Source of the DNA: Paracoccaceae bacterium
GTDB lineage: Bacteria > Pseudomonadota > Alphaproteobacteria > Rhodobacterales > Rhodobacteraceae
Assembly (NCBI GenBank): GCA_014323795.1
Contig: JACONK010000032.1
Span: 35,453 to 99,452, forward strand
Reading direction: 5' to 3'
Length of the DNA: 64,000 nucleotides
Positions 55,143-62,049 of this stretch are shown one piece after another. A model generated the notes under the pieces. That model was not told where the DNA came from, did not search any database, and worked only from the letters and a program-made list of their open reading frames with translations. Every line of letters begins with the position of its first letter. Within the stretch, counting starts at the first letter, position 1. Made by a program: the position numbers and the translations under genes.

Positions 55143-57713
55143 ATGGCCCCCCTGCCTGATATCGTGGAAATTACCGCCGGTGCACATCTGCCGGCCGAAC
55201 ATTATGGTGCCCGGTCAGGGACGCTGGGGCGGTTGCTGAAGGCTGAACTGCCTGTCCCGCAGGGCTTTGCGATTTCTGTAGATGCGGTGCGCCGCCTGGC
55301 GACAGGGGCACCGGCGGACCTGTCGCTACTGGATGGTATTTTCACTTCCGGGCGGCTCTGGTCCGTTCGGCGCGCGCCCCAGGAACGGTCCTGGGGTGGC
55401 CCCCGGGCTGTTCTGAACCTCGGCATGACGGATGCGGCCTGCGCCACACTGGCGAAACATATGGGGGAGGAGGCTGCCTTCGACCAATACTGCCGCTTTA
55501 TCCGTGCCTATGCGCTGAAGGTCGCCCGGCTGGACGAAGATGACCTCGAGGAACTGGTGGAAGCGGAATACACCAACCGCAACCGGTCCCATGCGGAACT
55601 GGCCCGCGCGCTTTTGAATTTCTGTGAAGATGCGCTGGATGAACCTTTCCCGCAAGACCCGATGGTCCAGTTACGCAACGCCCTGCGGGCGACCGCCAGG
55701 ATGTGGGCGGGCACGACTGCCCGCCTCCTGCGGGAGGCCCGGGGCGCGCCCGCCGATGCCGGCCTGGCACTGATTGTGCAGGATATGGCACTTGGTATGG
55801 GCAAGGGAGAGACCGGCGTTGGTCTGGCCCAGTTTTCCAGCGTTGTCACTGGCCTGCCGGGTGCGCACGGGCGCTACCAGCGGGACGGGCAGAAAGACGC
55901 GGCCAGCGGACGGGGCGGTGAACACTACCTGGGCCGCGACCGGCGCGGCCCGTCACTGGAAGAAACGGCCCCCCTTGTTTTCAGAACGCTGCAGGAGCTT
56001 GCCGCAAGGGCCCGGGTGTGTGAGCGGGATGAGGTTGCCCTGCAATTTTCCGTTCAGGATGGCGTACTTTGGGTGCTGGACGCCATGCTGGCGGAACGGT
56101 CAGGCCGGGCCGCCGTCGAAATCGTGGTGCGGCTGGTCAAGGACGGTATCCTTGACAGGGCAGAGGCCCTGATGCGCGTCGCCCCCGGCACCCTGACAGA
56201 AATGCTGCACCGGCAGGTGGATCCGAAGGCCCCGCTTGAGGTGCTGACAACGGCGATTGCCGCGGCACCGGGGGCCGCGTCCGGCAGGCTCGTCTTTAGC
56301 GCGGCGGCGGCGCAGGCAGCGGCGGCGCAGGAGGAGGATTGCATCCTTGTGCGCCATGAAACCTCCCCCGAAGATATCCGGGGTATGCATTCTGCAAAGG
56401 GCATTCTGACGGAACGCGGCGGTATTACCAGCCACGCCGCGGTCATCGCCCGCGGGCTCGGCCTGCCGTGCATCGTGGGGGCGGCGGATATTCATCTGGA
56501 CGAAAGGCGCAGGATCATCACGCTGCCCGATGGTACCAGGCTGAAGGAGGGGGATGAGATCACGCTTGACGGCACAACGGGTGAGGTCATCGCCGGCTGC
56601 CAGGCCTTAAGTGAGCCAGACCTGAGCGGCAGTTTCAATGTGTTTCTCGATTGGACCGACGAATTTCGCACCATGGGGGTGCGCGCGAACGTGGATACGC
56701 CGGCGGATGCCAGGCTTGCCCGGACGTTCGGCATCGATGGTATCGGGCTGTGCCGCACGGAACATATGTTCTTTGAACCCGGTCGCCTGACCGCCATGCG
56801 CGAGATGATCCTCGCGGAAGACGAACGCGAACGTGCCGCGGCACTTGACCGGCTGCTGCCCATGCAGCGCGCTGATTTTGAAGAGCTTTTTTCGATCATG
56901 GCGGGCCAGCCCGTTTGCATACGCCTGCTTGACCCGCCCCTGCACGAATTCCTGCCCCAGACCACCGCGGAAAGGCATGCACTGGCAGAGGCGATGGATC
57001 TGCCGCTCGCCAGGGTGCTGGCGCGGGCGGAGGATATGGCCGAATATAACCCTATGCTGGGCATGCGCGGTGTACGGCTTGGCCTGACTGTGCCGGGTAT
57101 TTACGACATGCAGACCCGCGCGATTTTCGAGGCGGCAAGTGCCGTACAAGAACGTTCCGGCACCAGGGTATCGCCGGAGATCATGATCCCGCTTGTCAGT
57201 GCGAACAGGGAAGTGCAGATCGTGAAGTCCCGTATCGAAAGGGTCAGCGCGGAGGTGCGGACCTCGACAGGCCAGCATCTTGATTACAGGGTTGGCGTGA
57301 TGGTGGAGACACCGCGGGCGGCCCTGAAGGCCGGGTTCATTGCGCACCATTCGGAATTCCTGAGTTTCGGAACCAATGACCTGACGCAGATGACCTATGG
57401 CCTGTCTCGCGATGACGCGGGCAAATTCATGCGCGACTATGTCAAGGCGGGTGTTTATTCCGAAGATCCGTTCCACAGTATTGACCGCGCTGCGGTTGGC
57501 GAACTTCTGCGCCTGGCTGTTGAGCGGGCACAGGCCGTGAAACCGGCCATCGACCTTGGCCTTTGCGGGGAACATGGGGGCGACCCGGACAGCGTCGCGC
57601 TCTGCCAGGAATTGGGGCTGCATTATGTGTCCTGCTCTCCCTATCGGACGCCGGTTGCCCGTCTTGCGGCGGCGCAGGCTGCCCTTGCCCGCGCCGGTCA
57701 ATCCGCCATATGA
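55143..57713 (+). CDS. PPDK-like PEP-utilising enzyme (PEP-binding protein)
   Basis: The 856-aa protein has the central and C-terminal domains of pyruvate, phosphate dikinase: the phospho-His motif LTERGGITSHAAVIARGLGLPC (His near residue 431), GIGLCRTEHMFFE, GMRGVRLGLTVPGIYDMQ, FGTNDLTQMTYGLSRDDAGKF and the catalytic Cys in LGLCGEHGGDP. The N-terminal nucleotide-binding domain is altered: instead of the VSVRSGA loop it reads WSVRRAPQERSWGGPRAVLNLGM, and the usual GGKGANL start is missing. Members located after glyS in Rhodobacterales share this form, so it may be a paralogue with changed nucleotide use. ATG 55143 is preferred over 55101. Confidence 0.82.
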   Translation: MAPLPDIVEITAGAHLPAEHYGARSGTLGRLLKAELPVPQGFAISVDAVRRLATGAPADLSLLDGIFTSGRLWSVRRAPQERSWGGPRAVLNLGMTDAACATLAKHMGEEAAFDQYCRFIRAYALKVARLDEDDLEELVEAEYTNRNRSHAELARALLNFCEDALDEPFPQDPMVQLRNALRATARMWAGTTARLLREARGAPADAGLALIVQDMALGMGKGETGVGLAQFSSVVTGLPGAHGRYQRDGQKDAASGRGGEHYLGRDRRGPSLEETAPLVFRTLQELAARARVCERDEVALQFSVQDGVLWVLDAMLAERSGRAAVEIVVRLVKDGILDRAEALMRVAPGTLTEMLHRQVDPKAPLEVLTTAIAAAPGAASGRLVFSAAAAQAAAAQEEDCILVRHETSPEDIRGMHSAKGILTERGGITSHAAVIARGLGLPCIVGAADIHLDERRRIITLPDGTRLKEGDEITLDGTTGEVIAGCQALSEPDLSGSFNVFLDWTDEFRTMGVRANVDTPADARLARTFGIDGIGLCRTEHMFFEPGRLTAMREMILAEDERERAAALDRLLPMQRADFEELFSIMAGQPVCIRLLDPPLHEFLPQTTAERHALAEAMDLPLARVLARAEDMAEYNPMLGMRGVRLGLTVPGIYDMQTRAIFEAASAVQERSGTRVSPEIMIPLVSANREVQIVKSRIERVSAEVRTSTGQHLDYRVGVMVETPRAALKAGFIAHHSEFLSFGTNDLTQMTYGLSRDDAGKFMRDYVKAGVYSEDPFHSIDRAAVGELLRLAVERAQAVKPAIDLGLCGEHGGDPDSVALCQELGLHYVSCSPYRTPVARLAAAQAALARAGQSAI

Positions 57714-57758
57714 CCTTGCGCAAAACCTGTTCCGGACGCCGGGGGATGACCGGGGGCC

Positions 57759-57960
57759 GTGTGGCAGGACGCTATCTGTGGCAGTGCCCACGCCGACGAG
57801 CTGCACGGCGGCGGTGCGGATACCTTCGTGTTTCTGGCCAACGAGGAAGGCCAGGACACCATCGGCGACTTCATAACCGAGGCCGGCGCAGAGAGAGACA
57901 GCATACGGATTGAATACGATGCTGATTTCGACTGGGGGGGTGCAGACCCGGCCCTGCATC
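57759..57960 (+). pseudogene. Second RTX protein remnant
   Basis: The sequence encodes GSAHADELHGGGADTFVFLANEEG, then QDTIGDFITEAGAERDSIRI and EYDADFDW, which is the end of a RTX nonapeptide block and the beginning of a peptidase-M10-serralysin-C-like C-terminal module. It has no plausible start or RTX block upstream and continues into unrelated sequence. It lies in the gap between the PPDK-like gene and folB. Confidence 0.65.
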
Positions 57961-58044
57961 TTTCCCGCCCCGGGTGGCACAGCTGCCCCCCGGCTTGCGC
58001 CCTGATGTATCCGGGGCCAGGCAGACGGGGCAGACACGGGCGGA

Positions 58045-58108
58045 TAAACGCCTCATGTATCAGGCGTTTAAGCGGGCCTTAAAGGCCGATTAACCGGTCG
58101 ATCTTTCA
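58045..58108 (-). repeat. Copy 2 of the RTX-associated repeat element (inverted)
   Basis: On the minus strand the 24-base motif TGAAAGATCGACCGGTTAAT + CGGC (58108-58085) is followed by a perfect 9-bp hairpin TAAACGCCT / AGGCGTTTA (58045-58053, 58062-58070). This matches the element at 52384-52435 in order, with a longer spacer. The remainder of the 570-bp gap (57714-58282) besides the RTX remnant holds nothing else I can identify. Confidence 0.7.
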
Positions 58109-58282
58109 CGGCACACGCCCCGCACAGGATTAAGGACGCAAGACGATGCCGCCGATGACGGGGAGGTGTGCGCAACAGACAGTGCGGGAAGGAACCGGAA
58201 GGGGCCGGCTGTGATGGCTTTCGTTTGCCTTGCGCCGCCCGGGCCGTTATTTGCGGTCACGGACCGGACCGGGGATGTTTCA

Positions 58283-59230
58283 ATGCCATCGGAAACCACA
58301 CTGGCCTTTGGCATGCCGGAGGCCCGGGCGGCGGCGACTGCCGGGGGTGACCCGCTTGACAGGATCGCGGTGCGCGACTACACCCGCGCCATAGAGATCG
58401 GCGCGTTTCAGGCTGAACGGGGCGTAACCCAGTCCGTGCGTTTCAATGTGGTGCTGGAGGTTGTGCGCCATTCCGCCGCCGCCACCGACGACGTTGATCA
58501 GGTGTTGAGCTACGATACGATTGTTGAGGCAATTGAGGTGATCCTGACCCGGGAACGCATCAACCTGCTGGAAACGCTGGCTGAACGCATCGCGGAACGT
58601 GTGCTGAAGGCCCGCCAGGCCGTGCGTGTGTTTATCCGCATCGAAAAGCTGGACCGTATCCCCGGTGCCCTGGGGGTGGAAATTGTGCGGTCCCGGCGCG
58701 TTGGCACAAACCTGACGGAAATCAACAGGAGGCAAGGGGCTGTCGCGGCGCCGGGGGATACGATGCACCCTCTGGTCGTCTTCCTGCCCAACGCGGTTCT
58801 GAACAGCACCGACCTGTCGGCCTGGCTTGATGCGGTGGCAGGCCATGACAGGCCGGCGATCCTCTGTATGGAACCGGTGGAATCCGCACTTAACCACACC
58901 GGCGTGGCACCGGTGGACCGGCGACTGGGGCTTTTGGCGATTGAACAGAACGCCTGGCGGCTTGCTGCCAGAGACAGCCGCTGCATGGTGGTCGACAGCC
59001 GGACGGAGATCAGGTGGGCCATCAGGAACAGCCGGCTGGGCGTCTGGGCTCCCTCCAGGATCGTGCTTGATGCGATTAACAGGCCGGACGCGGGTGCAGA
59101 TGATCCCCTGGGCCTGGCGCGGTGGTTCGCAAGGGCATTTTCGGCCGGCCAGGTCGCTGTTCCCGGTGCTTATCCCGGGGTGGTTTGTGGTGCCGGGCTG
59201 CGGGTTGTGCGTATACCTGGGGATATCTGA
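58283..59230 (+). CDS. folB: Dihydroneopterin aldolase
   Basis: FolB cleaves dihydroneopterin to 6-hydroxymethyl-dihydropterin in folate synthesis. Residues about 25-150 hold the domain: IEIGAFQAERGVTQSVRFNVV, QVLSYDTIVEAIEVIL, INLLETLAERIAERVL and VRVFIRIEKLDRIPGALGVEI, including the conserved Tyr, Glu and Lys. The product is 315 aa, longer than the roughly 120-aa single-domain enzyme; the C-terminal half (about 160-315) has no recognised fold, but such length appears in relatives. ATG 58283 is the chosen start. It precedes folP by 231 bp. Confidence 0.85.
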   Translation: MPSETTLAFGMPEARAAATAGGDPLDRIAVRDYTRAIEIGAFQAERGVTQSVRFNVVLEVVRHSAAATDDVDQVLSYDTIVEAIEVILTRERINLLETLAERIAERVLKARQAVRVFIRIEKLDRIPGALGVEIVRSRRVGTNLTEINRRQGAVAAPGDTMHPLVVFLPNAVLNSTDLSAWLDAVAGHDRPAILCMEPVESALNHTGVAPVDRRLGLLAIEQNAWRLAARDSRCMVVDSRTEIRWAIRNSRLGVWAPSRIVLDAINRPDAGADDPLGLARWFARAFSAGQVAVPGAYPGVVCGAGLRVVRIPGDI

Positions 59231-59461
59231 CCCGGGCCCGGTGCGCCCGGCCATCGGGAACGGTGGTTGCCTGCCATGCCGGGGGTGCCCGCGGCACGGC
59301 ATTTTGACGGGATTATGCGAAACATATGGGGGCTGCCGGGGTGCGTGTGGGGCGGCAGGGAATATCGGGCTTGGCCCCCCTTGGGGATACGGGCGCGGCC
59401 AGACCGGGGACCGCCTGTGTGATGTGTGGTGGGGTGCCAGGGAAATGCGGGGAAATACACT

Positions 59462-60493
59462 GTGACAGCGTGTTACTATCGCCCTGTCGCCGGGATGGAC
59501 CCGGCCCGCCCGGACGGGGCACTGCCCCTGGCCGGCGGCTGGGCGTGGTGGGCCCTGGCGGAAGAGCTGACGCGGGATGGCGCAGCGCGACTAATCCCGG
59601 CTGCGGACGTGCCGTGGCCAGTGCGCCGCCGGCTGTCCGCCCCGCGCCCGGCCATTGCCGGGCTGGGTTTTGACCGTCCGCGCCTGATGGGCATCCTCAA
59701 CACCACCCCGGACAGTTTTTCCGACGGCGGGCAGTATGACAGCCCGGAGAGTGCCATCCGCCACGGCCGGGCACTGGCAGGGGCCGGTGCGGATATTATC
59801 GACATCGGCGGGGAAAGCACCCGACCGGGCGCGGAAACCGTGCCCCCGGGCCAGGAAACAGACCGCACGGCCCCCGTGATTAAAAAACTGCGCGAGGCGG
59901 GCCTGACGATACCCGTCAGCATCGATACCCGCAAGGCCCCGGTCGCGCAGGCGGCCCTGGCCGCCGGGGCGGATATCATCAACGATGTCAGCGGGTTGAC
60001 CCACGATCCTGCCATGGCCCGGGTGGCGTCCGACACGGGTGCCGGGCTGTGCATCATGCATGCCAGGGGTGCCCCGAAAACGATGCAGGACAATCCATAC
60101 TACAACAATGTGCTGCTGGATATCTATGATCACCTGGAACGGCAGGTTGCCGCCGCGGCGGCGGCGGGTATCCGCCGCGACCGTATTATCGTTGACCCGG
60201 GTATCGGGTTTGGCAAGACAATCGGCCACAACGTGGCTTTGGTGCGGAATATCAGCCTGTTTCACGGGCTTGGCTGCCCGGTCCTTCTGGGGGTCAGCCG
60301 CAAGGGTTTCATCGGCGTGATCGGACATGCGCGCACCGTCGCCGCCCGGGGGCCCGGATCCGTGGCCCTGGGGCTTGCGGGCCTGGGGCAGGGTGTGCAG
60401 ATTCTGCGCGTACATGATGTGGCAGACACGCGGCAGGCCGTGGCCCTGTGGCAGGCTGCAAACGGGGTAAAGGGGGGCGGGGATGACTACTGA
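59462..60493 (+). CDS. folP: Dihydropteroate synthase
   Basis: FolP condenses the pterin pyrophosphate with p-aminobenzoate; it is the sulfonamide target. The 343-aa protein has an N-terminal extension (about 70 residues, YYRPVAGMDPARPDGALPLAGGW) typical of related alphaproteobacteria, then LMGILNTTPDSFSDGG, DIIDIGGESTRPGA, PVSIDTRKAPVAQAAL, IINDVSGLTHD, IIVDPGIGFGKT and GVSRKGFIG. GTG 59462 has GGGGAAA upstream. It overlaps the glmM start by 11 bases. Confidence 0.93.
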   Translation: MTACYYRPVAGMDPARPDGALPLAGGWAWWALAEELTRDGAARLIPAADVPWPVRRRLSAPRPAIAGLGFDRPRLMGILNTTPDSFSDGGQYDSPESAIRHGRALAGAGADIIDIGGESTRPGAETVPPGQETDRTAPVIKKLREAGLTIPVSIDTRKAPVAQAALAAGADIINDVSGLTHDPAMARVASDTGAGLCIMHARGAPKTMQDNPYYNNVLLDIYDHLERQVAAAAAAGIRRDRIIVDPGIGFGKTIGHNVALVRNISLFHGLGCPVLLGVSRKGFIGVIGHARTVAARGPGSVALGLAGLGQGVQILRVHDVADTRQAVALWQAANGVKGGGDDY

Positions 60494-61859
60494 CACAGAC
60501 ATGGCCCGAACGCTGTTTGGCACAGACGGGTTGCGCGGCCAGGCAAACCGGTACCCGATGACCACCGACATGGCCATGCGGCTGGCCGCCGCTGCCGGCC
60601 GCTATTTCCGCCTTGACCAAAAGGAACATCGGGTGGTGATTGGCAAGGATACGCGCCGGTCCTCCTACATGCTGGAATATGCGATGACTGCGGGTTTTGC
60701 CTCTGTCGGTATGTCCGTGCTGCTGCTGGGCCCGGTTCCGACGCCGGCAGTCGGGATGCTGACCAGGTCCATGCGTGCGGATGTGGGGGTGATGATTTCC
60801 GCCTCGCACAATCCCTATCCCGATAACGGGATCAAGTTCTTTGGCCCGGACGGCTACAAACTGTCTTACAGCGCGGAGCGGGAAATTGAAACGATGGTGC
60901 TGGACGGCACCTATGAACTTGCCCGGCCCGAAAACATCGGTGCGGCCCGGCGCATTGATGATGCCCTGGGGCGTTACATCGAATTTGCCAAAACGGCCTT
61001 TCCCCGCCAACGTCTGCTTGACGGCCTGAAGGTGGTTGTTGATTGCGCAAACGGTGCCGCCTACAGGGCCGCGCCGATCGTGCTGTGGGAACTGGGGGCA
61101 GAGGTGGTGCCTGTCGGCGTTTCCCCCGACGGATTCAATATCAACAGGACATGTGGTTCCACTTTTCCGCAGACCGCGGCTGCGGCGGTGGTGGCCCAGG
61201 GGGCTGATGTGGGGCTGTGCCTCGATGGGGACGCTGACCGGGCCATGCTGATTGATGAAACCGGCATGGTGGCCGACGGTGACCAGATCATGGGCCTGAT
61301 CGCGGGCCGCTGGGCCGCCGAGGGGCGATTGTCACGGGATACGCTGGTGGCGACCGTGATGTCAAATACAGGGCTGGAAAAACACCTGTCCGGCCGCGGG
61401 GTGCGGCTGTTGCGCACCGGCGTCGGTGACCGGCCCGTGGTGGCGGCGATGCGCAAGGGGGGGTTCAACCTTGGCGGCGAACAATCGGGGCATATCGTGA
61501 TGAGCGATTATGTGACGACCGGCGACGGGCTGATCGCCGGATTACAGATCCTGGGTGCGATGGTGCGCGAAGACAAGCCGGCAAGCAGCCTGCTAAAGGT
61601 ATTTGAGGCCTTTCCGCAGCTGCTCGAAAACATCAGGGTTCAGGACGCCGATACAGCCCTGGCTGCCGCAGCGGTGCAACAGGCGATTGCCGAAGGGGAG
61701 GTGGCCATGGGCCCTGCCGGGCGGCTGCTTGTCCGCAAATCCGGGACGGAACCGGTTATCCGCGTGATGGGTGAATGTGAGGATGAGAGGCTTCTGCAGC
61801 GGGTGGTGGGCGATATTTCCCGCGCCGTGCAGGCGACCCCTGGCCCAGGCAGGGCGTAG
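60483..61859 (+). CDS. glmM: Phosphoglucosamine mutase
   Basis: GlmM interconverts glucosamine-6- and -1-phosphate on the way to UDP-GlcNAc for peptidoglycan and LPS. The 458-aa protein begins ARTLFGTDGLRGQANRYPMT and has the active-site Ser in MISASHNPYPDNGIKFFG (about residue 108), the metal-binding LCLDGDADRAMLID, GGEQSGHIVM and the phosphate-binding VRKSGTEPVIRVM. ATG 60483 overlaps folP; ATG 60501 is an alternative. It is last in the folB-folP-glmM group. Confidence 0.95.
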   Translation: MTTDTDMARTLFGTDGLRGQANRYPMTTDMAMRLAAAAGRYFRLDQKEHRVVIGKDTRRSSYMLEYAMTAGFASVGMSVLLLGPVPTPAVGMLTRSMRADVGVMISASHNPYPDNGIKFFGPDGYKLSYSAEREIETMVLDGTYELARPENIGAARRIDDALGRYIEFAKTAFPRQRLLDGLKVVVDCANGAAYRAAPIVLWELGAEVVPVGVSPDGFNINRTCGSTFPQTAAAAVVAQGADVGLCLDGDADRAMLIDETGMVADGDQIMGLIAGRWAAEGRLSRDTLVATVMSNTGLEKHLSGRGVRLLRTGVGDRPVVAAMRKGGFNLGGEQSGHIVMSDYVTTGDGLIAGLQILGAMVREDKPASSLLKVFEAFPQLLENIRVQDADTALAAAAVQQAIAEGEVAMGPAGRLLVRKSGTEPVIRVMGECEDERLLQRVVGDISRAVQATPGPGRA

Positions 61860-62049
61860 GGGAAGAGGATATTGCCCCCGGCGCGGTTGAAAGGATCGGT
61901 TGCCTGTCCGGCCTCGCACCCGGCCCGTGCCCCGGTTTGCCATGTTGGTTTTGCTGTTGACGCCGGCGTCCTCCGGTTCATAGGCTTGGGCAGAATACAC
62001 CGCATCGGGATGCCGAATCATCCCGAACAGATTGAAAAGGATAAACACC

